A DNA stretch of 64,000 nt from Actinacidiphila acidipaludis (GTDB lineage: Bacteria > Actinomycetota > Actinomycetes > Streptomycetales > Streptomycetaceae), in the NCBI RefSeq assembly GCF_019890725.1, contig NZ_JAINZZ010000018.1:62001-126000 (forward strand). The letters are read 5' to 3'. Within the stretch, counting starts at the first letter, position 1, and each line of letters opens with the position of its first letter. The notes below the pieces were generated by a model, which was not told where the DNA came from, made no database searches, and worked only from the letters and a program-made list of their open reading frames with translations. Below are positions 1-9,518 of the stretch, piece by piece. Position numbers and translations under genes: made by a program.

Positions 1-692
1 AGGTCCGCGCAGCCCTTGACGGCGAGGGCGAGGAGGGCGTCGAGTTCGGCGCGGTCGAAGGGCTGGCCCTCGGCGGTGCCCTGGACCTCGACGAAGCGGC
101 CGTCGCCGGTGCAGACGACGTTCATGTCGGTCTCGGCCTTGACGTCCTCCTCGTAGGCGAGGTCGAGCAGCGGCACGCCGCCGACGATGCCGACGCTGAC
201 CGCGGCGACCGTGCCGGTGAGCGGCTGGGCCTTGGCGCGGATGAGGTGGTTGTCGCGCATCCAGGCCACGGCGTCGGCCAGCGCGACGTACGCACCGGTG
301 ATCGCGGCGGTGCGGGTGCCGCCGTCGGCCTGGAGGACGTCGCAGTCCAGGACGATGGTGTTCTCGCCGAGCGTCTTGTAGTCGATGACGGCGCGCAGGG
401 AGCGGCCGATGAGCCGGGAGATCTCGTGGGTGCGGCCGCCGATCTTGCCGCGGACGGACTCGCGGTCGCCGCGGTCGTTGGTGGCGCGCGGCAGCATCGC
501 GTACTCGGCGGTCACCCAGCCCTCGCCGCTGCCCTTGCGCCAGCGCGGGACGCCCTGGGTGGCGCTGGCGGTGCACAGCACGCGGGTGTCGCCGAAGGAG
601 ACGAGGACGGAGCCTTCTGCGTGCTTGCTCCAGCCCCGCTCGATGGTGACGGGTCGGAGCTGGTCGGGGGTGCGGCCGTCGAATCGTGACAT
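1..692 (-). CDS. rph: Ribonuclease PH, C-terminus cut by window edge
   Basis: This phosphorolytic 3'-5' exoribonuclease trims tRNA precursors. Translation from the ATG at 690-692 begins [15 protein letters not shown] and continues through [42 protein letters not shown] and [22 protein letters not shown]. These are the standard RNase PH substrate- and phosphate-binding blocks. About 230 residues are visible of roughly 240-250 usual for the family, so only the last residues lie outside the window. The neighbouring GlcNAc transport gene is on the same strand but upstream; nothing suggests that they work together. Confidence 0.95.
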   Translation of the reverse strand, partial: MSRFDGRTPDQLRPVTIERGWSKHAEGSVLVSFGDTRVLCTASATQGVPRWRKGSGEGWVTAEYAMLPRATNDRGDRESVRGKIGGRTHEISRLIGRSLRAVIDYKTLGENTIVLDCDVLQADGGTRTAAITGAYVALADAVAWMRDNHLIRAKAQPLTGTVAAVSVGIVGGVPLLDLAYEEDVKAETDMNVVCTGDGRFVEVQGTAEGQPFDRAELDALLALAVKGCAD

Positions 693-829
693 GTGCCCGA
701 GCCTATCCGGGTGAGCGGCCCGGGCCGACCGTGGTGTTCCGGTCCGGCAGGAACCTGGCACGGCACCGGCCGCCGCGTCCGGGGTGGTCCCGGGCGCGGC
801 GGCCGGTGAAACGGTTCGCTTGCGCCGCG

Positions 830-1063
830 CTACATCATGTCCTCGATGTCGGCGGCGATCGGGTCGGCGTCGGTGCCGATGACCACCTGGATGGCGTTGC
901 CCATCTTGACGACGCCGTGGGCGCCGGCCGCCTTGAGGGCGGCCTCGTCGACGAGGCCGGGGTCCTTGACCTCGGTACGGAGCCGGGTGATGCAGCCCTC
1001 GACCTCTTCGATGTTGTCGAGTCCGCCGAGACCGGCGACGATCTTCTCAGCCTTGGTGGCCAT
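830..1063 (-). CDS. nagF: PTS N-acetylglucosamine EIIB component (NagF-like)
   Basis: This 77-residue single-domain phosphocarrier passes phosphate from EIIA to N-acetylglucosamine as the sugar crosses the membrane through an EIIC partner. The phospho-accepting cysteine lies in [13 protein letters not shown] near residue 24, the typical EIIB motif. The ATG at 1063 has a GGGAG ribosome site 8 bases upstream. It is divergent from nagE1 and shares with it the intergenic DasR-type operator at 1223-1238. Free-standing IIB with separate IIC genes, rather than a fused IICB, is the known Streptomyces arrangement. The final residues [11 protein letters not shown] are usual for the family. Confidence 0.93.
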   Translation of the reverse strand: MATKAEKIVAGLGGLDNIEEVEGCITRLRTEVKDPGLVDEAALKAAGAHGVVKMGNAIQVVIGTDADPIAADIEDMM

Positions 1064-1222
1064 CTGTGTGTCTCCCTGTTCCCCTGACCCACCGGCGGGT
1101 CCGTTCTGTCACGGTAACCCACGGTTGGCCCAGCTACACGGGCGGTTGACCGCCCGGGGGACCACCATGACGATCATGGGTGCGCCGCCCCCGGCGGGCG
1201 CGGCGCCGCCCTCGCCGCTGCC

Positions 1223-1238
1223 AGTGGTTTAGACCACT
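1223..1238. promoter_or_regulatory. DasR-responsive element (dre) between nagF and nagE1
   Basis: The 16-mer AGTGGTTTAGACCACT is a near-perfect inverted repeat matching the known DasR operator pattern A(C/G)TGGTCTAGACCA(G/C)T, with one changed base in the core. It lies 40 bases before the nagE1 ATG and about 160 bases before nagF, so it could repress both. DasR is the GntR-family repressor released by glucosamine-6-phosphate; its gene is not in this window. Confidence 0.9.
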
Positions 1239-1278
1239 CTACGCGACGGTCACTCTGCCGCCTCCCGGGAGGACCGCG

Positions 1279-2580
1279 ATGACCACGGACAGCGCGGCCG
1301 CCCTGCCTCCGCGCAGGTCCTGGTGGTCGGCGTTCTTCCAGGGCCTGCAGAAGATGGGCCGCAGCCTGCAGCTTCCCATCGCGGTCCTGCCCGCCGCGGG
1401 CATCCTCAACCGGCTCGGCCAGGACGACGTCTTCGGCAGGACGGGACTGGGCTGGGACCGGCTGGCGAAGGTCTTCGCGGGCGCGGGCGGCGCGCTGCTG
1501 GACGGCAGCCTGGGCCTGCCGCTGCTGTTCTGCGTGGGCGTGGCGATCGGGATGGCCAAGAAGTCCGACGGCTCGACGGCCCTGGCCGCGGTGGCCGGGT
1601 TCCTCGTCTACAACGGGGTCCTGCACGCCTTCCCCAAGGACTGCGCGGCCGGCAGCGCCTTCCAGGCGGGCGCCTGCGTGGCCAAGGACAACACCGCGGT
1701 GATCGCCACCTACCAGAACCCGGGGGTGTTCGGCGGCATCGTGCTGGGCCTGACCACGGCTTATCTGTGGCAGCGCTTCCACCGCACCCGGCTGCCCGAC
1801 TGGCTGGGCTTCTTCAACGGCCGCCGGCTGGTGCCGATCATCACGTCCGGGGTGGCGATCGTGTTCGCCGTGGTGTGCCTGTGGATCTGGCCACCCGTCG
1901 GCGACGGGCTGACCGCCTTCTCCCGGAAGCTGGTGGACCTCGGCGCGACCGGCTCCGGCATCTTCGGCGTGGCCAACCGCGCGCTGCTGACCATCGGCCT
2001 GCACCAGTTCCTGAACACCTTCGTCTGGTTCCAGTTCGGCGACTACACCACGCCGGACGGGACGGTGGTGCACGGCGACATCCCGCGCTTCCTGGCCGGC
2101 GACCCGACCGCCGGCCAGTTCCAGACCGGCTTCTTCCCCATCATGATGTTCGCGCTGCCCGCCGCGGCCCTGGCCATCACGCACACCGCCAAGCCGCACC
2201 GGCGCAAGGAGATCGGCGGCCTGATGCTGTCGGTGGCGCTGACCTCGTTCGTCACCGGGATCACCGAGCCGATCGAGTACTCTTTCTTGTTCGTCGCCCC
2301 ACTGCTGTACGCGATCCACGCGCTGCTGACCGGCGTCTCGATGGCCCTGTGCTGGGCCCTCGGGATCAAGGACGGCTTCAGCTTCTCGGCCGGTCTGATC
2401 GACTACGTCATCAACTGGAACCTGGCCACCAGGCCCTGGCTGATCCTCGTGGTGGGGGCCGGTTTCGCGGTCGTGTACTACGCGCTGTTCCGGTTCGTGA
2501 TCACCGTCTTCGACCTGAAGACGCCCGGCCGGGAGCCGGAGGAGATCGAGGACGAGCGGGAGCGGGAGAACGTCGGCTAG
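1279..2580 (+). CDS. nagE1: PTS GlcNAc transporter EIIC (NagE1-like)
   Basis: This 433-residue membrane permease of the glucose/GlcNAc PTS class carries the sugar and presents it to EIIB. The start was chosen at ATG 1279 (MTTDSAAALPPRRSWWSAFFQGLQK), which has a GGGAGGA ribosome site; longer in-frame starts overlap the operator. Visible family signatures are GRSLQLPIAVLPAAG, AKKSDGSTALAAV, GFFNGRRLVPI and the EIIC loop motif FVTGITEPIEYSF. No EIIB domain is fused at the C-terminus, so it must pair with NagF. It is a close paralogue of the next gene and may be a duplicate with different expression. Confidence 0.92.
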   Translation: MTTDSAAALPPRRSWWSAFFQGLQKMGRSLQLPIAVLPAAGILNRLGQDDVFGRTGLGWDRLAKVFAGAGGALLDGSLGLPLLFCVGVAIGMAKKSDGSTALAAVAGFLVYNGVLHAFPKDCAAGSAFQAGACVAKDNTAVIATYQNPGVFGGIVLGLTTAYLWQRFHRTRLPDWLGFFNGRRLVPIITSGVAIVFAVVCLWIWPPVGDGLTAFSRKLVDLGATGSGIFGVANRALLTIGLHQFLNTFVWFQFGDYTTPDGTVVHGDIPRFLAGDPTAGQFQTGFFPIMMFALPAAALAITHTAKPHRRKEIGGLMLSVALTSFVTGITEPIEYSFLFVAPLLYAIHALLTGVSMALCWALGIKDGFSFSAGLIDYVINWNLATRPWLILVVGAGFAVVYYALFRFVITVFDLKTPGREPEEIEDERERENVG

Positions 2581-2678
2581 CACCGGCGCACATCGGACAC
2601 GGTCGCCCGATCGGGGCGAATGTGGCCCATCCCATACGGAATGACCCATTCCTTTACGCGAACCTGACGTGTTAAAAA

Positions 2679-2708
2679 GGTCTACACCACTGAGTGGTGT
2701 AGACCATA
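2679..2708. promoter_or_regulatory. Double DasR element upstream of nagE2
   Basis: Positions 2679-2705 form a perfect palindrome with two 13-base arms (GGTCTACACCACT and its complement) around one central base. It contains a left dre-like half-operator pair and a right dre, AGTGGTGTAGACCATA (2693-2708), back to back. It ends about 20 bases before the nagE2 ATG, so bound DasR would cover the promoter or start region. The fused double layout suggests two DasR dimers side by side. Confidence 0.85.
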
Positions 2709-2728
2709 GAAGGATTGGATAGTCATTC

Positions 2729-3997
2729 ATGAGTACGGCCACCGCCTCGGCGGCACCCGCTGCTCCCGCGAAGAAGCGGGGCTCCGGCCTGTTCCAGGGA
2801 CTGCAGAAGGTCGGCCGCAGCCTCCAGCTGCCGATCGCGGTCCTGCCCGCCGCGGGCATCATGGTCCGGCTCGGCGCCGACGACGTCTTCGGCAAGGACG
2901 GTCTGGGCTGGGGCAAGGTCGCCACGGTCTTCGCCAACGCCGGCGGCGCGCTGACCACCGCACTGCCCATCCTGTTCTGCCTGGGTGTGGCGATCGGCTT
3001 CGCCAAGAAGTCCGACGGCTCCACCGCGCTCGCCGCGGTCGTCGGCTTCCTCGTCTACAGCAAGGTCCTGCAGGCCTTCCCGGTGCACGACGCGGTGATC
3101 AACACCACCGCCAACAACGGCGTGGACATCCCCGCGGTGTACAACGACCCGGGCGTGCTCGGCGGCATCATCATGGGTCTGCTGTCCGCGGTGATCTGGC
3201 AGCGCTTCCACCGCACCAAGCTGGTCGACTGGCTCGGCTTCTTCAACGGCCGCCGGCTGGTGCCGATCCTGATGGCGTTCGTGGGTCTCGTCGTCGGTGT
3301 CTTCTTCGGCCTGGTCTGGGAGCCGATCGGCAACGGCATCACCCACTTCGGCGACTGGATGACCGGCCTGGGCTCGGGCGGCGCGGCCCTCTTCGGCGGC
3401 GTCAACCGCGCGCTGATCCCCGTCGGCATGCACCAGTTCGTCAACGCGGTGGCCTGGTTCCAGCTCGGTGACTACACCACCCCGGCCGGCACCGTCGTGC
3501 ACGGCGACATCCCGCGCTTCCTGGCCGGCGACCACACCGCGGGCATGTTCCAGTCCGGCTTCTTCCCGATCATGATGTTCGGCCTGCCGGCCGCCGCGCT
3601 CGCGATGGCCCACACCGCGCGCCCCGAGCGCCGCAAGGCCGTCCTGGGCATGATGGTCTCCCTGGCCCTGACCTCGTTCGTGACCGGCGTCACCGAGCCG
3701 ATCGAGTTCTCCTTCATGTTCATCGCGCCGATCCTGTACGTGCTCCACGTGCTGCTGACGGCGGCGTCGATGGCGGTCACCACGGGTCTGGGCGTGCACG
3801 CCGGCTTCAACTTCTCGGCCGGCTTCATCGACTACGTCCTGAACTGGAACCACGCGACCAAGCCATGGCTGATCATCCCGATCGGCCTGTGCTTCGCGGT
3901 CGTCTACTACTTCGTGTTCCGGTTCGCCATCGTGCGGTTCAACCTCAAGACCCCGGGCCGCGAGCCCGAGGAGGAGATCGAGGACCTCACCAAGTAG
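2729..3997 (+). CDS. nagE2: PTS GlcNAc transporter EIIC (NagE2-like)
   Basis: This 422-residue EIIC permease is the second paralogue and by family knowledge the main GlcNAc importer in Streptomyces. It shares GRSLQLPIAVLPAAGIM, AKKSDGSTALAAVVGF, GFFNGRRLVPILM and FVTGVTEPIEFSF with NagE1. The ATG at 2729 follows an AGAAGGAT ribosome-site-like stretch and the double DasR element. The C-terminus LKTPGREPEEEIEDL matches that of NagE1, which confirms a full-length duplicate. It ends at a strong bidirectional terminator. Confidence 0.93.
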   Translation: MSTATASAAPAAPAKKRGSGLFQGLQKVGRSLQLPIAVLPAAGIMVRLGADDVFGKDGLGWGKVATVFANAGGALTTALPILFCLGVAIGFAKKSDGSTALAAVVGFLVYSKVLQAFPVHDAVINTTANNGVDIPAVYNDPGVLGGIIMGLLSAVIWQRFHRTKLVDWLGFFNGRRLVPILMAFVGLVVGVFFGLVWEPIGNGITHFGDWMTGLGSGGAALFGGVNRALIPVGMHQFVNAVAWFQLGDYTTPAGTVVHGDIPRFLAGDHTAGMFQSGFFPIMMFGLPAAALAMAHTARPERRKAVLGMMVSLALTSFVTGVTEPIEFSFMFIAPILYVLHVLLTAASMAVTTGLGVHAGFNFSAGFIDYVLNWNHATKPWLIIPIGLCFAVVYYFVFRFAIVRFNLKTPGREPEEEIEDLTK

Positions 3998-4019
3998 CGC
4001 GGCACACGGCGGCACACAC

Positions 4020-4057
4020 GGCGGAGCCCGGGACCGGAAACGGTCCCGGGCTCCGCC
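4020..4057. terminator. Bidirectional intrinsic terminator
   Basis: A perfect 17-base stem (arms 4020-4036 and 4041-4057) closes on a GAAA tetraloop between the convergent ends of nagE2 and the metallo-hydrolase gene. It can serve both strands. There is no long U tract, which is usual in Streptomyces. Confidence 0.88.
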
Positions 4058-4066
4058 GTCGGCGTC

Positions 4067-4819
4067 TCAGACCTCGTAGACCGCGCCCGCCTTGGCCAGT
4101 TCCACCGGGCCGTCGTAGGCGCCCTGAGCGTCGCGCAGGTTCACCGACGGGTTGGTCCACGGCGGGATGTGGGTGAGCACCAGCCGGCCCGCATCCGCCC
4201 GGGCCGCGGCCTGCCCCGCCTCGCGTCCGTTGAGGTGCAGGTCGGGGATGTCCTCCTTGCCGTGGGTGAAGGACGCCTCGCACAGGAACAGGTCGGCGCC
4301 CTCCGCCAGCTCCTGCAGTTCCGCGCAGGGCCCGGTGTCGCCGGAGTAGGTGAGCACCTTGCCGTCGTGCTCGATGCGGAAGCCGTACGCCTCCACGGGG
4401 TGGCGGACCTGCGCGGTGGTGACCGAGAACGGGCCGAGCCGGAACGCGCCGGGCTGCAGCGTGCGGAAGTCGAAGACCTCGCTCATGCACTTCTCGTCCG
4501 GGACGTCCCCGTAGGCGATGCTGAGGCGCCGTTCGGTGCCGGCCGGGCCGTAGACCGGGATCGCGGAGGCCGGTCCGCCGTCGTGGCGGTAGTAACGGGC
4601 CACGAAATAGCCGCACATGTCGATGCAGTGGTCGGCGTGCAGATGACTCAGCAGGACGGCGTCCAGGTCGTACAGGCCGACGTGGCGCTGCAGTTCACCC
4701 AGCGCGCCGTTGCCCATGTCGAGCAGCATCCGGAAGCCGTCGGCCTCGACGAGGTAGCTCGAGCAGGCCGACTCCGCGGACGGGAACGAGCCCGAGCAGC
4801 CGACGACGGTGAGCTTCAT
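4067..4819 (-). CDS. MBL-fold metallo-hydrolase
   Basis: This 250-residue metallo-beta-lactamase-fold hydrolase carries the zinc motif LLSHLHADHCID near residue 60, later ligands in VRHPVEAYGF, YSGDTGPC and LTHIPPW, and the order expected of the RNase Z / PhnP-like branch. The substrate cannot be told from sequence. The ATG at 4819 (MKLTVVGCSGSFP) was chosen because GGAGG lies 11 bases upstream; the longer GTG start would overlap that ribosome site. It is probably cytoplasmic, with no signal peptide. It lies downstream of the cysteine genes on the same strand after a 210-base gap, so linkage to them is uncertain. Confidence 0.85.
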   Translation of the reverse strand: MKLTVVGCSGSFPSAESACSSYLVEADGFRMLLDMGNGALGELQRHVGLYDLDAVLLSHLHADHCIDMCGYFVARYYRHDGGPASAIPVYGPAGTERRLSIAYGDVPDEKCMSEVFDFRTLQPGAFRLGPFSVTTAQVRHPVEAYGFRIEHDGKVLTYSGDTGPCAELQELAEGADLFLCEASFTHGKEDIPDLHLNGREAGQAAARADAGRLVLTHIPPWTNPSVNLRDAQGAYDGPVELAKAGAVYEV

Positions 4820-5029
4820 GCCGGGAACCACCTCCGTGGGCGCGCCTCACCACCCCATTCCGGCTGGGGTGGGGGGTGGCGGGACCGTCCGCCTGTCCTG
4901 GAAGGGTAAGCGCCCTCTGTCGCCCCTGCTCCTCCACGGTGCCCTGTTGTGGGCGGAATCACCAGGACGGGCGGGCGCCTGAACGCGCGCCCGCCCTCGT
5001 CGGTGTCCGGCGGCCGGTGCCGCGCGCGG

Positions 5030-6485
<1,456 letters not shown>

Positions 6486-6544
6486 GCGGTCATCGTATCG
6501 ATTCCCCCCGGCGGCCCGAGACGGCCGTCCCAGGATCCGGGACG

Positions 6545-6967
6545 TCAGGAGGCGGAGGCCACTACTTCCACGGGTTCCTCGGTGACCTGGCCGTCCACGA
6601 TGCGGAACGAGCGGAACTGCGGCCGGTCGCCGTACTCCTCCGCGGTGGACACCAGGACGTAGTGGGCGCCGGGCTCGTTGGCGTACGCGATGTCCGTGCG
6701 CGAGGGGTAGGCCTCGGTCGCGGTGTGCGAGTGGTAGACGATCACCGGTTCCTCGTCGCGGTCGTCCAGGTCGCGGTAGAGCCGCAGCAGGTCGCCGGAG
6801 TCGAACTCGTAGAAGGTGGGCGAGCGCGCCGCGTTCAGCATCGGGACGAAGCGCTCGGGGCGGTCGCTGCCCGCGGGGCCGGCGACTATCCCGCACGCCT
6901 CGTCGGGGTGGTCGGCGCGCGCGTGGGCGACGATCGCGTCGTGGAGCTCCTGGGTGATGGTCAGCAT
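6545..6967 (-). CDS. mec: JAMM metalloprotease Mec (CysO-cysteine peptidase)
   Basis: This 140-residue zinc peptidase of the JAMM/Mov34 family releases cysteine from the CysO-Cys adduct. The motif H-S-H-x7-S-x2-D is seen as YHSHTATEAYPSRTD near residue 77, and a glutamate in DEACGIVAG is a good candidate for the catalytic acid. It begins the set mec-leader-cysO-cysM; the leader promoter sits in the 59-base gap after its stop. With CysO ending in GGAR it may also mature the carrier by cutting after the diglycine. Confidence 0.93.
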   Translation of the reverse strand: MLTITQELHDAIVAHARADHPDEACGIVAGPAGSDRPERFVPMLNAARSPTFYEFDSGDLLRLYRDLDDRDEEPVIVYHSHTATEAYPSRTDIAYANEPGAHYVLVSTAEEYGDRPQFRSFRIVDGQVTEEPVEVVASAS

Positions 6968-7045
6968 GCGGGCAACGTAACAAAGGCACGGCCCCGCGCG
7001 GTCACAAGGGCGGGGCCGTACGCGATCACGGGGGGGCGTCCGCGG

Positions 7046-8482
7046 TCACAGGGCGGGGGCGTCCGCCGCCGCGGCGTCCGGTGCGTCGGGGCCGGCGGGC
7101 GCCAGGTGGGGCCGCCGCACGAACGCCGTGGGGTTGCGGCGCCGCAGCACGGCGTAGCCCGCGGCGAGGGCGGCCGCCCACACCGGCGCGCCGTACAGCG
7201 AGACGCGGGCCTGGGAGTCGGCGGCGATGAGCACCACGACCGCGGCGAGGAAGACCAGCGTGCACCAGCTCGCGGCCGCTCCCCCGGGCGCGGTGAACCA
7301 GGCCGGTGCGGCCCGCCCGGCGCGCACGGCGGCCCGGTAGCGGATGTGGGCGGCCAGGATGACGCCCCAGGTCCACACCCCGGCGACGGTGGCGAACGCG
7401 GTGATGTAGGTGAACGCCCCCGCCGGGTCGACGTAGTTGAGCCACACCCCGATGCCCATGACGGCGACCGAGGCGAGGATGCCGGCCGCCGGGGTGCGGC
7501 GGCCGGTGAGCCGGGTGAAGACCCGCGGCCCCTGCCCGTTGGCGGCCAGGTCCCGCAGCATCCGGCCGGTGGAGTACATGCCGGAGTTGCACGAGGACAG
7601 CGCCGCGGAGAGCACCACGAAGTTGACGATGCCGGCCCCGAGCGGGATGCCGATCCGGGCGAACGCGGCCACGAACGGGCTGACGCCGGGCTGGAACACC
7701 GTCCACGGCACGACGCACAGGATGACCGCGAGGGCGCCGACGTAGAAGAGCGCGATCCGCCACGGCAGGGTGTTGATGGCCTTCGGCAGCGTCTCGCGCG
7801 GGTTCTCCGCCTCCCCGGCGGTGACGCCCACGAGTTCCACCGCGACATAGGCGAACATGACGATCTGCAGGGTCATCAGGGAGCGCCCGACGCCGTGGGG
7901 GAAGAAGCCGCCGTCGCGCCACAGGTGCCCCACCGAGGCGGTGGAACCGGCGGCGCCCAGGCCCAGGGTGAGGACGCCCAGGCCGATGAGGATCATGCCG
8001 AGGATCGCGGTGACCTTGATCATCGACAGCCAGAACTCGACCTCGCCGAACAACCGCACCGAGATGAGGTTGGCGGTGAACAGCAGCACCAGGAAGACGA
8101 GGGCGGCGGTCCACTGCGGCACCTGCGGCCACCAGTAGGCCACGTAGGTCGCCGCGGCGGTGACCTCGGCCATGCCGGTGACCACCCACATGAGCCAGTA
8201 CGTCCAGCCGGTGGCGAAGCCGGTGAACGGCCCGAGGAACTCGCGTGCGTAGTCGGCGAAGGACCCCGAGACCGGCCGGTAGGTGAGCAGCTCGCCGAGC
8301 GCGCGCATGATGCAGAACACGGCCACGCCGGCGACGGCGTACATCAGCAGCAGGCTCGGACCCGCCTGGTGGATGGCCTTGCCCGCGCCCAGGAACAGGC
8401 CGGTGCCGATGGCGCCGCCGATGGCCATCATCTGGATCTGGCGGCTGCCCAGTCCACGGGCGTAGCCCTCGTCGTCCGTCAT
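7046..8482 (-). CDS. Amino-acid permease, APC superfamily
   Basis: This 478-residue transporter has about 12 membrane segments and opens with the APC signature LGSRQIQMMAIGGAIGTGLFLGAG in the first helix. Other family blocks are RALGELLTYRPVSGSFADYAREFLGPF and EVEFWLSMIKVTAILGMILIGLG. It is closest in pattern to the AnsP/GabP amino-acid:proton symporters; substrate unknown. It ends about 80 bases before the start of mec on the same strand, so read-through into the cysteine genes is possible but no evidence forces it. Confidence 0.9.
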   Translation of the reverse strand: MTDDEGYARGLGSRQIQMMAIGGAIGTGLFLGAGKAIHQAGPSLLLMYAVAGVAVFCIMRALGELLTYRPVSGSFADYAREFLGPFTGFATGWTYWLMWVVTGMAEVTAAATYVAYWWPQVPQWTAALVFLVLLFTANLISVRLFGEVEFWLSMIKVTAILGMILIGLGVLTLGLGAAGSTASVGHLWRDGGFFPHGVGRSLMTLQIVMFAYVAVELVGVTAGEAENPRETLPKAINTLPWRIALFYVGALAVILCVVPWTVFQPGVSPFVAAFARIGIPLGAGIVNFVVLSAALSSCNSGMYSTGRMLRDLAANGQGPRVFTRLTGRRTPAAGILASVAVMGIGVWLNYVDPAGAFTYITAFATVAGVWTWGVILAAHIRYRAAVRAGRAAPAWFTAPGGAAASWCTLVFLAAVVVLIAADSQARVSLYGAPVWAAALAAGYAVLRRRNPTAFVRRPHLAPAGPDAPDAAAADAPAL

Positions 8483-8546
8483 GCGCGATGGGTACCCCGG
8501 CGTGCGGGCACCCGCCGCCGCGCGGGCCGAACGACACCGGAAAGGC

Positions 8547-9110
8547 TCAGCCCAGCAGCGTCTCGACGAGGGACTCCTGCAGCCCGCCGAGCCACAGGTA
8601 GGCCATCACCAGCGGCTTGCGGGAGTCGCTGTCGGGCAGGTGGTACAGCTCGTTGCTCTCGTCCTCGGTGACCTCCAGCCGGGTGCCGATGGTCAGCCGC
8701 AGGTCGTTGAGGCCGCCGAGCCACTGCCGGGCCTCCTCGGCGCTGAGCGTGAGCACCGGGCCGCCGGAGTCCAGCACGCGCACCATCGCCAGCGCGTCCT
8801 CACGCTTGCGGGAGCGCAGGTCGTTCTCGGTGTAGCGGCGGAACTCCGAGGCGTCCGAGGGCTCCTCGTAGGCGTCGGGGAACAGCCGGGCGAGCGCGGG
8901 GTCGTCCGGCGGCTTCGTGGGGCCCTCGGCGAAGAGCTGGGCGAGCGGGTCCTCGTCGGCGCCGGCGGGCTGGTCGCCCGGGCCGATGAGTTCCAGGAGC
9001 TGCACCGCCAGGCTGCGCAGGATGGAGATCTCCACCTCGTCGAGCGCGATGGCGGCGCCGCCGCCGGAGACCGGCTCGAAGTAGCCGGCGCGCGAGCGTC
9101 GACGTCCCAT
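8547..9110 (-). CDS. DUF2017 family protein
   Basis: This 187-residue soluble acidic protein starts [18 protein letters not shown] and ends GLQESLVETLLG. It is the actinobacterial DUF2017 family, which is regularly found directly after clpS. The ATG at 9110 shares its A with the clpS stop (TGATG), so the two are translationally coupled. Its function is unknown. Residues 30-187 are mainly helical, with acidic patches around DQPAGADEDPLAQLFAEG and a conserved-looking VTEDESNELYHLPDSDS. Confidence 0.88.
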   Translation of the reverse strand: MGRRRSRAGYFEPVSGGGAAIALDEVEISILRSLAVQLLELIGPGDQPAGADEDPLAQLFAEGPTKPPDDPALARLFPDAYEEPSDASEFRRYTENDLRSRKREDALAMVRVLDSGGPVLTLSAEEARQWLGGLNDLRLTIGTRLEVTEDESNELYHLPDSDSRKPLVMAYLWLGGLQESLVETLLG

Positions 9111-9421
9111 CAGCGGTCCTGCGACATCGTCGCCCACAGGCCGTAGCCGTGCATCGCCTGCACGTCGCGTTCCATCTCCTCGCGGGTGCCGCTGGAGACC
9201 ACGGCGCGGCCCTTGTAGTGGACGTCCTTCATCAGTTTGGTGGCCTTGCCCTTCGAGTAGCCGAAGTACGTCTGGAAGACGTACGTCACGTAGCTCATCA
9301 GGTTGACGGGGTCGTTGTGCACGAGGGTCACCCACGGAACGTCCGGCTCCGGTACCTCGAAGGGGGCTTCGCTCGACTCGGGGCGTTCGATCTCGACAGG
9401 CGCAACACTCACGTAACCCAT
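9110..9421 (-). CDS. clpS: ATP-dependent Clp protease adaptor ClpS
   Basis: This 103-residue adaptor delivers N-degron substrates to the ClpA/ClpC-ClpP protease. The N-end pocket motif [20 protein letters not shown] and the later helix [21 protein letters not shown] are characteristic. The start is uncertain: ATG at 9421 is used here, but GTG at 9412 gives the common Streptomyces opening (V/M)SVAPVEIER, and ATGs at 9433 and 9442 are possible. No clear ribosome site marks one. It is divergent from pncB. Confidence 0.93.
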   Translation of the reverse strand: MGYVSVAPVEIERPESSEAPFEVPEPDVPWVTLVHNDPVNLMSYVTYVFQTYFGYSKGKATKLMKDVHYKGRAVVSSGTREEMERDVQAMHGYGLWATMSQDR

Positions 9422-9481
9422 GCTGCCGCTCATGTGGTCCATCGCACAAATGGCCTCAGCGCGCAGCACCCGGACGAGAAA

Positions 9482-9496
9482 TCGTCAGATTGACGA
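9482..9496. promoter_or_regulatory. Palindromic operator-like site before pncB
   Basis: TCGTCA-GAT-TGACGA is a perfect 6-3-6 palindrome 23-37 bases before the pncB ATG. A -10-like TAGGAT ends 7 bases before that ATG, so the palindrome sits at the -35 and the transcript may be leaderless. A regulator of NAD salvage, for example of the NrtR type, is a reasonable guess; none is encoded nearby. Confidence 0.45.
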
Positions 9497-9518
9497 GATG
9501 TGGGGTAGGATCTCCGTC

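Noticed and set aside
1174-3024. Long antisense frame (616 codons) opposite nagE1 and nagE2
   Set aside because: Composition is Arg/His/Gln-rich with no domain, and it is the third-position GC shadow of the two permease genes.
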